Shown piece after piece: positions 1-6,836 of a DNA stretch of 19,982 bases. The translations under genes and the position numbers were made by a program. This DNA is from Gemmatimonadota bacterium (GTDB taxonomy: Bacteria > Gemmatimonadota > Gemmatimonadetes > Longimicrobiales > Gaopeijiaceae): contig JAUXEE010000007.1 of NCBI GenBank assembly GCA_030618065.1, positions 1-19,982 on the forward strand. The letters run 5' to 3'. The notes beneath the pieces are model-generated. The model searched no databases, was not told the origin of the DNA, and saw only the letters and a program-made list of their open reading frames with translations. Within the stretch, counting starts at the first letter, position 1, and every line of letters starts with the position of its first letter.

Positions 1-592
1 CGATGGGACTCTGGACGATCTCCTGGATCTTCCCCTGGGTCTCTCCGCTGACCCAACTGTTGATGATTCCTGCGGCACCCGGGTCACCGAAGTCCAACTC
101 CGCGACCTCCGCATCGAAGTAGTCTCGGGTTCGTTCCAGGAAGTCCGTTCTTACGGGAAACCCATCCCGGTACCAGATGGAGTTCCCGATTCCCAGCTCC
201 ACGGATCCATCCAGGGTTCTGAGCAGATCGATGAGATCCCGGTACCCGTCGTTGACCTGATCCATAGACATGGATCCGAAGCCCAGTGTGTTCCGCATCT
301 CATCGAAGGTGGTGCCGGCGGCGCCATTCAGGGTCATCCCCAGGGCCATGGACGCGCTCAGCGGTGCCAGAAAGAGGTTGGAATCGGGGGCAGCCTGGTA
401 CACTTCGTCCAGGAACCGAAAGGCGAAATCGTTCCCGGCGCTCACCAGCAGTTCTTCGTTCAGAGACAGAGCCCGGGGAAGACCAGGTATCTCATCCACC
501 GGTCCCAGTGGGGATCCGTCACCGCAGGCCCAGGCGAGTAGAGAGGCCAGGGTGATGAGGGGAAAGAGGACACGTACGGTGACCCTGCTCAT
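1..592 (-). CDS. Secreted serpin (serine protease inhibitor), N-terminal part
   Basis: This is the first 197 codons of a serpin; the 3' end, including the reactive-centre loop, lies beyond the window. The visible protein opens with a hydrophobic signal peptide ending near LLAWACGDG, so it is probably a lipoprotein, although the lipobox is imperfect. The serpin hallmarks follow: NDFAFRFLDEVYQ, then NLFLAPLSASMALGMTLNGA, then TFDEMRNTLGF (helices A to D), later IGNSIWYRDGF and the INSWVSGETQGKIQEIV segment near the cut. Serpins trap serine or cysteine proteases by a suicide mechanism; bacterial ones are thought to guard the cell surface against foreign or own proteases. The ATG at 592 is preceded by AGGAGG four bases upstream. 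Family assignment is firm; target protease and inhibitory competence cannot be judged without the hinge and loop. Confidence 0.9.
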   Translation of the reverse strand, partial: MSRVTVRVLFPLITLASLLAWACGDGSPLGPVDEIPGLPRALSLNEELLVSAGNDFAFRFLDEVYQAAPDSNLFLAPLSASMALGMTLNGAAGTTFDEMRNTLGFGSMSMDQVNDGYRDLIDLLRTLDGSVELGIGNSIWYRDGFPVRTDFLERTRDYFDAEVAELDFGDPGAAGIINSWVSGETQGKIQEIVQSPI

Positions 593-832
593 GGGGCCTC
601 CTGGCTGCTGATGCGAGGGGGGTGCCTCTGTCTGAAGGGAGAACGATTGGAGGGGATTGGGTGTGACGGATCGGGCTTCCAGAAGCGTCCCTCAATCCCC
701 ACAGGGAGCGCTGCTACCACCAACAACTCAGGGCCGGTTCAAGGCCATTTCTCGACATTCCTCCGACCCCATGGTATGAAAGCTGTAGGATTCGAACCCC
801 CGAACTCCGGCGAAAGAGGAGATCAATGAGGA

Positions 833-1564
833 TCAGAACCGGACGGAAAGGCCCGTAGACAGAACCAAGTCATGCTGTAAAGGTGAAGTGCCATCCCCCT
901 TTAGTACGGCAAACTGAGAAGGTGTACCCTCAGGGATCGACTCGGTCGAATGGATGAAGTCCTCCAGGTCGATCCTTAGGGCAAGGTTGGGTTTCAGTCG
1001 GGCCGAAAGGCCGAGATCCAAAAGACCTCCGGCCTTCGTGCTTTTTCCTGGCCCCCACATCTTGAGGGGTGTTTCCAGCGTCTCCTCATAGGCTTCCCCA
1101 CCCCGTTTGATCAGTCCAAGCCCTCCTCCGAACAGAAGATCGACGTTGGTCCCAACCCCAAGTCGAAAGAGCCCTTTGATCCCACCCATCCAGGTTCGAG
1201 CAGAAGCGTCAAACGCGCCGCTGCTCGGGGGAAGGACATCTCCAGCCAAGACGGTCTGCTCCGTTTCCACGCCGGCCTGGCTGTAGACCACATTGGCTTC
1301 CACCGCAAATCGTGGGTTCACCCAGAGGGTCGCCCTGGCCCCGACCGCAAGGCCCGGTTTGGTTTTTCCCCGAGCTTGTACTGGATTGCAACTGAATGGG
1401 AGCATGCAGTAGGTGCCCTCCCACTCAAAGAGGTCGGAGCCCGAACCGGCAACCCCGACCATGGGAGCGACTTCCACTTTCACCCCCTGGGCAGTCAAAC
1501 CCGTAGAACAGGCCAATATCGACACGGCAACCAGGCAGAGAATGCACCTACGGTGAGGAAACAT
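833..1564 (-). CDS. Outer-membrane beta-barrel protein (OmpA/porin-like barrel)
   Basis: A 243-residue exported protein. The N-terminus has a basic start, a hydrophobic core and a likely signal peptidase I site after LTAQ; an ILAC sequence at about residue 19 makes a lipoprotein reading possible but less likely. The mature part alternates short amphipathic strands with glycine-rich turns, for example GLAVGARATLWVNPRFAVEANVVY and VDLLFGGGLGLI. It ends in LVLSTGLSVRF, with the terminal phenylalanine typical of proteins folded by BamA. Size and pattern suit a small 8- to 10-strand barrel. The start lies 13 bp after the cysS stop, with a strong GGGGAGG ribosome site seven bases before ATG, so cotranscription with cysS is plausible. 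No specific substrate or function can be assigned. Confidence 0.75.
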   Translation of the reverse strand: MFPHRRCILCLVAVSILACSTGLTAQGVKVEVAPMVGVAGSGSDLFEWEGTYCMLPFSCNPVQARGKTKPGLAVGARATLWVNPRFAVEANVVYSQAGVETEQTVLAGDVLPPSSGAFDASARTWMGGIKGLFRLGVGTNVDLLFGGGLGLIKRGGEAYEETLETPLKMWGPGKSTKAGGLLDLGLSARLKPNLALRIDLEDFIHSTESIPEGTPSQFAVLKGDGTSPLQHDLVLSTGLSVRF

Positions 1565-1577
1565 GGTGTGCCCTCCC

Positions 1578-3059
1578 CTACTTCACCACTTTCCACCGCG
1601 TCCCCTCGGCGGAATCCTCCAACACCACTCCTCGATCCGCCAGGGTATCCCGAATGGCGTCGGCCGCCGCGAAATCCCGGGCCTTCCGCGCCTCTTTCCG
1701 GAGGCGGATCTGCTCCTCGATCCACTCCTCGGTGGTGTCGTCGACCGATCGAGCCTCCCGGGCCAGCTCCAGCAGGCCCAGGACCTCGTCCATGCTGGCG
1801 AGGGCCTCCACCCCCGCGTCCCGGTCACTCCTTCGAATGGGCGACCCGACCCGGTCCAACTCGGCATTCACTTCGTTCACGAACACGAAGAGAGCCCCCA
1901 GCGCCTCAGCCGAGTTCAGGTCGTCGTTCATCCCCTCCCGGAACCGGTCCAATCCTGCCTTGGCCAACTCGGGGATCCTCGTCTCAGGGATCCTCGTCTC
2001 GGGGGTCCGGGTCTCGGAAGTCCCGTGCTCGGAAGCCTCGTCCGCCACCGGGCACTCGCTGAGGCGGGCCTCGAAATCCAGGAGGCGCTGCACCGCTCTG
2101 GACGAGCCTTCCAGCCCTTCCAAGGTGAAATTCAGCTCCCTCCGGTACTGGGCTGAAAGAAGCTGATGGCGGATAGCGGCCGGATCATATCCTCGGGTGA
2201 TGAGCTCCCCCACCGAGACGGTGTTTCCGATGGATTTGGACATCTTCTGCCCCTCCAGGAGGAGGTGCTTGATGTGGAGCCAATACCGAACGAAGGTCTT
2301 CCCCGTCGCCCCCTCGGACTGGGCGATCTCGTCTTCATGGTGGGGGAAGATCAGGTCCTCTCCACCCAAATGGATGTCCAGCGTCTCCCCCAGCTCCGCG
2401 ATGCTCATGACGGAGCATTCCAGATGCCATCCCGGCCTCCCTCTTCCCCAGGGGGAATCCCAAGCGGCCCCGGCCTCTTCGTCTTCGGGTTTGGCAGCCT
2501 TCCAGAGGGCGAAATCCCGAACGTCCTCCTTGGCGTACTCGTCCATGGAGACCCTGGCTCCGGGCCGCACGGCCTCGGGATCGACCCGTGAGAGGCGGCC
2601 GTACTCGGGGAAAGCGGCTATGGAGTAGTACACAGACCCGTCCTCGGCCTGGTAGGCCAGCCCCTTTTCCTCCAGGCGACGGACGAATTCCACCATCGCA
2701 TCCACGTAGTCGGTGGCTTTGGGGTAAAGGTCCATCGGCCGAATCCCCAGGGCCCGAGCCTCCTCCAGGAACGCCTCTCCGAAGGGCTCCGTGTACTCCC
2801 GGATGGTGATTCCCTTCCCCAACGCGCCCTTGATGGTCTTGTCGTCCACATCCGTCATGTTGGTGACGAAGCGGACCTCGAACCCACTCCACTCCAAGAA
2901 TCGGTGGAGAAGATCGAAAGCGATGAAGGTCCGGAAATTCCCGATGTGGGGATAATCGTAGATGGTGGGTCCGCACCCATAGATCAGGACCTTTCCCGGC
3001 TCCAGGGGCTCGAACTCCTCCAGCCTGCGGGACAGCGTGTTATAGAATCTCAGAGTCAT
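1578..3059 (-). CDS. cysS: Cysteine--tRNA ligase
   Basis: Class I aminoacyl-tRNA synthetase charging tRNA-Cys in the cytoplasm. Visible features are the zinc ligand Cys29 in YGCGPTIYDYPHIGNFR with the HIGH-type motif written PHIGN at about 37-41, the ECSVMS and FPHHEDEIAQ zinc-site segments, and KMSKSIGN in the catalytic loop. The C-terminal helical region ends in RLRKEARKARDFAAADAIRD, typical of CysS. At 493 residues it is slightly long. The excess is a low-complexity insert of about 25 residues before the tRNA-binding helical domain, containing the TSETR/TPETR/IPETR pentapeptide repeats encoded by a 15-bp tandem repeat. The start overlaps the upstream stop by one base (TGATG), implying translational coupling to the DUF4783-like gene. 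An outer-membrane protein gene follows 13 bp downstream. Confidence 0.97.
   Translation of the reverse strand: MTLRFYNTLSRRLEEFEPLEPGKVLIYGCGPTIYDYPHIGNFRTFIAFDLLHRFLEWSGFEVRFVTNMTDVDDKTIKGALGKGITIREYTEPFGEAFLEEARALGIRPMDLYPKATDYVDAMVEFVRRLEEKGLAYQAEDGSVYYSIAAFPEYGRLSRVDPEAVRPGARVSMDEYAKEDVRDFALWKAAKPEDEEAGAAWDSPWGRGRPGWHLECSVMSIAELGETLDIHLGGEDLIFPHHEDEIAQSEGATGKTFVRYWLHIKHLLLEGQKMSKSIGNTVSVGELITRGYDPAAIRHQLLSAQYRRELNFTLEGLEGSSRAVQRLLDFEARLSECPVADEASEHGTSETRTPETRIPETRIPELAKAGLDRFREGMNDDLNSAEALGALFVFVNEVNAELDRVGSPIRRSDRDAGVEALASMDEVLGLLELAREARSVDDTTEEWIEEQIRLRKEARKARDFAAADAIRDTLADRGVVLEDSAEGTRWKVVK
1968..2021 (-). repeat. 15-bp in-frame tandem repeat inside cysS
   Basis: Three full 15-bp units (1977-1991, 1992-2006, 2007-2021 on the plus strand) and a partial unit at 1968-1976. 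Read on the coding strand they encode TSETR, TPETR, IPETR, IPE. The inner two units differ at only a few positions and the outer one is more diverged, as expected from slippage followed by drift. The repeat lies in a linker of CysS and keeps frame. Confidence 0.9.
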
Positions 3060-3475
3060 CAGAACAGGACCCGTATCTCGGTCACCACCCAGCTCTCATT
3101 CTCAAAGGCGTAGGCCACAAAGAGAGTGAAGATAACAGACTCCGGAACCGCCGTTGAACCGGTTCGCCAGCGGATCTCTGCGAAGCCTTTGTCCGGGTCC
3201 CCACCGGTCAGGGAAACCTGCGTGACCCGGGCCTCACCCCCTGCATAACGCCCCAGGAATGCACCCAGAGCAGCTTTGGCCTGCCGGGGCCGAATCAGCA
3301 CGTGTTCTTCGCCGGGCAGGTGGAGTCGGATCCCCTTTCCCGCCATAGCCTCCTTGAGAAACCGAGTGTCTTCCCTTTCCCATGCCTGTGCGAACTTCAG
3401 CGCCTCCCCTTCCAACACGGACTGGGGGGCAGGGCCAGGGAGGAGGACGGCCAGGGCCAGAAGGATGAGGGTCAT
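3059..3475 (-). CDS. Secreted DUF4783/NTF2-like protein
   Basis: A 138-residue protein with a short hydrophobic N-terminal export signal (LILLALAVLLPGPAPQ), followed by one small alpha+beta domain. The pattern of an N-terminal helix (ALKFAQAWEREDTRFLKEAM), LHLPGEEHVLIRPRQAKAAL, then strands ending FENESWVVTEIRVLF resembles the DUF4783/NTF2-like fold as I recall it. No catalytic residues can be named and the function is unknown. Its ATG overlaps the amidase stop (ATGA) and its own stop overlaps the cysS start. It is therefore translated as the middle member of an amidase, DUF4783-like, cysS unit. Family assignment is by pattern only. Confidence 0.7.
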   Translation of the reverse strand: MTLILLALAVLLPGPAPQSVLEGEALKFAQAWEREDTRFLKEAMAGKGIRLHLPGEEHVLIRPRQAKAALGAFLGRYAGGEARVTQVSLTGGDPDKGFAEIRWRTGSTAVPESVIFTLFVAYAFENESWVVTEIRVLF

Positions 3476-4827
3476 GAGCCTTCACCTCCCGCGGGAGCGA
3501 GCGCTCCTGGCGCGGGAGCGAAGGCTCCTGGGCCGGGAGCGAACGCACCCCCCATGGGATACCGTCGGAAGAACTCCAGAACCGCCGACGCTATGGCCAT
3601 GGCGGTGTTCTCCTGGAAGGCACCCTGGTTCAGCAAGCTCTCCTCCTCCGGGTTCGTGAGGAAGCCGACCTCCACCAGAACGGCGGGCATCAGCGCGTTG
3701 GTGATCACGGCGAAGGGTCCCTGTTTCACCCCGCGGTTCGGTCCCGGGTGCACCTGGGCCAGCTGACCCTGAACGAGCTCGGCCAGGAGAGCCGACCAGT
3801 GCTGGTGGTCCAGGGTCCTGAGCTCGGTGAGGATGAAGCTGAGGTCAGGATTGTCGGAGGGCCCTTCGTCCTGGTTTTCAAAATCCTGGGCTGCGTTCTC
3901 CAGGGCTGCGACCCTCCGCTCATGCTCGGTCCGTGCCTCCGAGAGGAAATAGGTCTCGAATCCTCTTGTCGCCCGGGACCTCGGCATGGCGTTGGCATGG
4001 ATGGACACGAAGACTCCAGGGTGCTCCCCTTTCCATTCCGTCGCCAGCTCCCCTCGCTTCCAGATCGGGATGAGCGTGTCGGCGTCCCGGGTGAGGAAGA
4101 CCTGCAGCCTCGGTTCGTCGCTGAGGTTCCGGGCCAGGGCCCGACCGATGGCCAAAGCGATTTCTTTTTCCTGGGTTCCCCGGGTTCCCCTGGCCCCCGG
4201 GTCCCTTCCCCCGTGCCCCGGGTCGATGACCACCACCCGAACCGGGTCGGAGGAATGGCGCTGAGGGCCACGCGGATCCCGTACCACCAAGGTCCGGGCA
4301 TCGGGATCGTACTGGAACACCTCAGGAAGCTTCCATGGAAGGATGTCGATGAAGAACTGCAGGGGTAGGTAGAGACGGCCCGAGACGATATACGGCGCTT
4401 CCGCCAGTTGCACCCCTTCCCCGCCCCAGGAGAGGAAGGGCGAATCGGGCCGGATCTCCACCGCGGGTGGGCCACCCTTCCAACGTGCGACCACCCGGAC
4501 CTCCGACTCCTCCACGGTCCAACCCAGGCGAGCCAACTCCCCTGCCGCCACGGCGGCGAATCCGCGCTGACTCACGATGGAGAGAGCCGGGCTCAGAGGC
4601 CCGTCCGAGGTCTGGACCCTGACGGATATGGTCTCCTGCCCGAATCCGGCATCAAGGGGCGACGCACTAAGGGGCGACGCACTAAGCGGCAGGGCGAGAA
4701 CGGACGGCCAGGCCAAAGCCAGGGCGAGGACGGACGGCCGGGCCAAAGGCAGGGCGAGAATCACCAACCGGGCCAAAGCGAATCGTGGGCCGTTGGAAGC
4801 CCATCGGGACAGGTGCTCTCTGGTCAT
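3472..4827 (-). CDS. N-acetylmuramoyl-L-alanine amidase (Amidase_3)
   Basis: Zinc amidase that cleaves the bond between N-acetylmuramic acid and L-alanine of peptidoglycan in the periplasm. The catalytic domain runs from about 197 to 425, with zinc ligands His205 (IDPGHGG), Glu222 (QEKEIAL) and His277 (SIHANA), and catalytic Glu386 (VLVEVGFLTNPEEE). Residues about 66-185 form a separate domain; its PYIVSGRLYLPLQFFIDIL segment resembles the copper-amine-oxidase-N-like 'stalk' domains often joined to cell-wall enzymes. The N-terminus is odd: the export signal is built from three 10-residue repeats (about 18-47) followed by a doubled LSASP. The C-terminus ends in an Ala/Pro/Gly-rich repeat tail. 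The start follows smpB by 19 bp with no clear ribosome site. Function is firm; the precise role (division or sporulation-like lysis) is unknown. Confidence 0.93.
   Translation of the reverse strand: MTREHLSRWASNGPRFALARLVILALPLARPSVLALALAWPSVLALPLSASPLSASPLDAGFGQETISVRVQTSDGPLSPALSIVSQRGFAAVAAGELARLGWTVEESEVRVVARWKGGPPAVEIRPDSPFLSWGGEGVQLAEAPYIVSGRLYLPLQFFIDILPWKLPEVFQYDPDARTLVVRDPRGPQRHSSDPVRVVVIDPGHGGRDPGARGTRGTQEKEIALAIGRALARNLSDEPRLQVFLTRDADTLIPIWKRGELATEWKGEHPGVFVSIHANAMPRSRATRGFETYFLSEARTEHERRVAALENAAQDFENQDEGPSDNPDLSFILTELRTLDHQHWSALLAELVQGQLAQVHPGPNRGVKQGPFAVITNALMPAVLVEVGFLTNPEEESLLNQGAFQENTAMAIASAVLEFFRRYPMGGAFAPGPGAFAPAPGALAPAGGEGS
3492..3549 (-). repeat. 21-bp in-frame tandem repeat at the amidase 3' end
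   Basis: Units at 3492-3512 and 3513-3533 and a partial unit at 3534-3549, each starting CGGGAGCGA on the plus strand. They encode the heptapeptides GAFAPGP, GAFAPAP and GALAPAG at the extreme C-terminus of the amidase, a flexible tail outside the catalytic fold. Confidence 0.85.
4654..4683 (-). repeat. Perfect 15-bp duplication in the amidase N-terminal region
   Basis: Two identical 15-bp units, 4654-4668 and 4669-4683 (AAGGGGCGACGCACT on the plus strand). They encode the doubled SASPL just after the hydrophobic signal segment. The perfect identity suggests recent duplication. Confidence 0.9.
4688..4777 (-). repeat. 30-bp tandem repeat (x3) encoding the amidase signal peptide core
   Basis: Three 30-bp units at 4688-4717, 4718-4747 and 4748-4777. 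The first two differ at only a few bases and the third is more diverged in its middle. They encode the decapeptides LARLVILALP, LARPSVLALA and LAWPSVLALP (residues 18-47). The hydrophobic core of the export signal is therefore a minisatellite. Confidence 0.9.
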
Positions 4828-4846
4828 GCGGTGGGCTGGAAAAGGG

Positions 4847-5317
4847 TCATCGTCGGTATGGGTCCATGGCCCGCCGTGCTTCGTCTTCCTGTGTCTTTCG
4901 CTTCAGCTTTTCCCGCTTGTCATACGTCTTTCGGCCCCGAGCAAGGGCCAGGGTCACCTTCGCATACCCCCTCCGGAAATAGATGTCCAGCGGGATGAGG
5001 GTCAGCCCTTTCTCCTCCACCTTCCCGATGAGCCGTCTGATCTCGTGCCGGTTCAGCAGGAGCTTCCGGGGCCGAAGGGGATCTTCGTTGGCCCGATTGG
5101 CCTGTTCGTAGGGAGAAATGTGAAGGCTATGGAGCCACAATTCTCCACCCTCCACCCGGGCGTGGGCATCCTGAAAACTCACCTTCCCTTCACGAAGGGA
5201 TTTCGCTTCAGGGCCCTTCAGGACCAGTCCCGCCTCGAAGGTCTCCAGGATCTCGTACTCGTGGCGGGCCTTCCGGTTGGAGGCCACAACTTTCTTCTTC
5301 GGGGAGGAATCAGCCAT
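4847..5317 (-). CDS. smpB: SsrA-binding protein
   Basis: Small RNA-binding beta-barrel protein that delivers tmRNA (SsrA) to stalled ribosomes for trans-translation. The 156-residue length is normal. Family signatures are the NRKARHEYEILETFEAGLVL segment near the N-terminus, GPEAKSLREGKVSFQDAHA, LWLHSLHISPY, and the basic C-terminal tail GRKTYDKREKLKRK that enters the ribosomal decoding centre. The ATG at 5317 gives the usual short lysine-containing leader before NRKAR. It lies 17 bp downstream of the YihY stop and 19 bp upstream of the amidase, on the same strand. The ssrA RNA gene is not in this window. Confidence 0.97.
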   Translation of the reverse strand: MADSSPKKKVVASNRKARHEYEILETFEAGLVLKGPEAKSLREGKVSFQDAHARVEGGELWLHSLHISPYEQANRANEDPLRPRKLLLNRHEIRRLIGKVEEKGLTLIPLDIYFRRGYAKVTLALARGRKTYDKREKLKRKTQEDEARRAMDPYRR

Positions 5318-5334
5318 TGCCCAAGGGGAAGGGG

Positions 5335-6261
5335 TTAGAAGCCTGTCCGAGACGCGTGGAGCCGCCGGGTCCGGCTCATGGAATATACCTGGGCCACTTC
5401 ACCTCCGAGAATAAACACTACCGCCCCATAATAGATCCAGAAGAAGAGGATGGCCGCACCTGTGAGACCTCCGTACACGCTGCTGAAGCTGGCTGCGTTG
5501 GTGACGTACCAGGAGAAGAGGTACTTGCTCACTTCGAAAAGAACCCCCGTGAAGGTGGCTGCCGTCAGCGCCGTCCTCCAGGGAATCTTCCTGGGAGGGA
5601 AATACCGGTATACCAGAAAGAAGAGAATCCAGATGATGGCGAAGGCCAGGAGTTGGGCCGTGGCCTGGCGGAAGAGGGTCAGGCCGGGGCCTTCCAGGCC
5701 GGTGAGGCTTATCCCGTACTCCTCCGCAGCCTCCAGGCCCACGGTGATTCCGATGTTGAACACGAAAAGGAGCCCTCCCACAACCACCATCAGCGCATCG
5801 AAGAGCTTCCCGTGGATGATCCCTCGACCGTGGGAAAAGTCGAAGATCTCCCGGAGGGCAGTCCTGAGGGTCCCCACCAGGCGGGTCGAAATCCAGACGA
5901 AAATCAGGAGGCCCGCGAGACTGACGCCGGCCCGATCCTCCACCAGGGAATCGATGACCCCCTGCACTCTGGAGACCAGGTCCACCTCGCCACCGACCGT
6001 GGGGAGGTTCCCAAGGAGGAAGGGGATCAGAACGGAGGCCGGATCCGGGAACCTGGAGTTGAGGACGAAGCCGGAGATCCCGATGAAAAGCAGGATGAGG
6101 GGAACGAGGGCCACCAGGAAATTGAAGGTGATGGCCCCCGCCATAAAGAAGATGTTGTCTTCGTCGGCCTTCGAGACGACCCGGAGAAGAAAGTCGCGCA
6201 AACGCCGAGGTCGGCCCGGATCAGGGGGAAGTAGGAAACCCTGGCCCTGGGAATCGGTCAT
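5335..6261 (-). CDS. YihY/BrkB-family inner membrane protein
   Basis: A 308-residue polytopic membrane protein with about six transmembrane segments. The family motif region FFMAGAITFNFLVALVPLIL lies in the first segment. Later hydrophobic spans include LLIFVWISTRLVGTL, ALMVVVGGLLFVFNIGI, AFAIIWILFFLVYRYFPP and the C-terminal FFWIYYGAVVFILGGEVA. The YRYFPPRKIPWRTALTAA segment and the SSVYGGLTGAAILFFWIYY block are characteristic of YihY (formerly annotated as RNase BN or virulence factor BrkB). The molecular function is not established. It sits between the YtxH-like gene (32 bp upstream) and smpB (17 bp downstream) and is probably cotranscribed with both. Confidence 0.9.
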   Translation of the reverse strand: MTDSQGQGFLLPPDPGRPRRLRDFLLRVVSKADEDNIFFMAGAITFNFLVALVPLILLFIGISGFVLNSRFPDPASVLIPFLLGNLPTVGGEVDLVSRVQGVIDSLVEDRAGVSLAGLLIFVWISTRLVGTLRTALREIFDFSHGRGIIHGKLFDALMVVVGGLLFVFNIGITVGLEAAEEYGISLTGLEGPGLTLFRQATAQLLAFAIIWILFFLVYRYFPPRKIPWRTALTAATFTGVLFEVSKYLFSWYVTNAASFSSVYGGLTGAAILFFWIYYGAVVFILGGEVAQVYSMSRTRRLHASRTGF

Positions 6262-6293
6262 AAGGGGTCGTTCCCCCGGAAGGAAAGAGACCC

Positions 6294-6788
6294 CTATTCC
6301 TCAGACGTCTCCTTGAGCTCCTCAGCCGCCTCCTCGACTTCTTCACCCGCCTCCTCGACTTCTTCACCCTCCACCGGAGCCTCGAGCTCCAGGTCCGCTC
6401 CGACTTCTCGGGCGGCTTCGATGCCGGCCCGATAGGCTGCCTTGGAGCGTTCCAGCTTCTTCTCCAACTCACCCCGAGCGTCTGTGGCTGCTTTACGACC
6501 CGAATCCACCGCCTCCCGGACGGATTCGACCCTGGCCTGAACATGCTCCCGAGCGGTGCTCAAACGGCCTTCCAGGTTGTGCTGAGCTTCCCGGACTCTC
6601 TCCTGAGCGACGCCCTTGAGTTTCACCGCCCTGGACTTGAGCTCCTCCTGGGTATCCTCCCCGGACTGGGGAGCGAAGAGGAGGGCCAAACCGGCGCCCA
6701 CCAGGGCCCCGAGGACAAAGGACCCGATCCCCCCCCCACCGCCTTCCCGTTCGATGACGATATAGGGCGTTTCATCATGATCGCGCAT
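6294..6788 (-). CDS. YtxH domain-containing protein with acidic repeat tail
   Basis: A 164-residue protein of the YtxH type. After a short polar start and a glycine run comes a single membrane-type segment, IGSFVLGALVGAGLALLFAP, followed by QSGEDTQEELKSRA, which matches the usual LLFAPxSG-x-TREEL core. The rest is a long charged helix or coiled coil (about 50-135). The tail is acidic and repetitive (two EEVEEAG/A units), encoded by a perfect 21-bp duplication. YtxH proteins are associated with stress but lack a defined activity. The ATG has a strong AAGGAG six bases upstream. The gene starts 48 bp after pgi, the widest gap in the string down to cysS, so it could be the first gene of its own unit. 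Confidence 0.8.
   Translation of the reverse strand: MRDHDETPYIVIEREGGGGGIGSFVLGALVGAGLALLFAPQSGEDTQEELKSRAVKLKGVAQERVREAQHNLEGRLSTAREHVQARVESVREAVDSGRKAATDARGELEKKLERSKAAYRAGIEAAREVGADLELEAPVEGEEVEEAGEEVEEAAEELKETSEE
6327..6368 (-). repeat. Perfect 21-bp duplication in the YtxH-like gene
   Basis: Two identical adjacent 21-bp units, 6327-6347 and 6348-6368, encoding the repeated acidic heptapeptide of the EEVEEAG type in the C-terminal tail. Confidence 0.9.
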
Positions 6789-6836
6789 TCGACTCTCCTT
6801 GGAATTCTCAGTTGTTTCTAAAGTAATCTCCAGCCT

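Noticed and set aside
611..829. Small plus-strand open frame in the gap after the serpin start
   Set aside because: No ribosome site, no recognisable motif and unconvincing composition. The 593-832 gap is best read as upstream region of the serpin gene and downstream region of the barrel gene.
4654..4777. CRISPR-like array
   Set aside because: Units are directly adjacent without spacers and lie in frame within a gene, so this is a tandem repeat.
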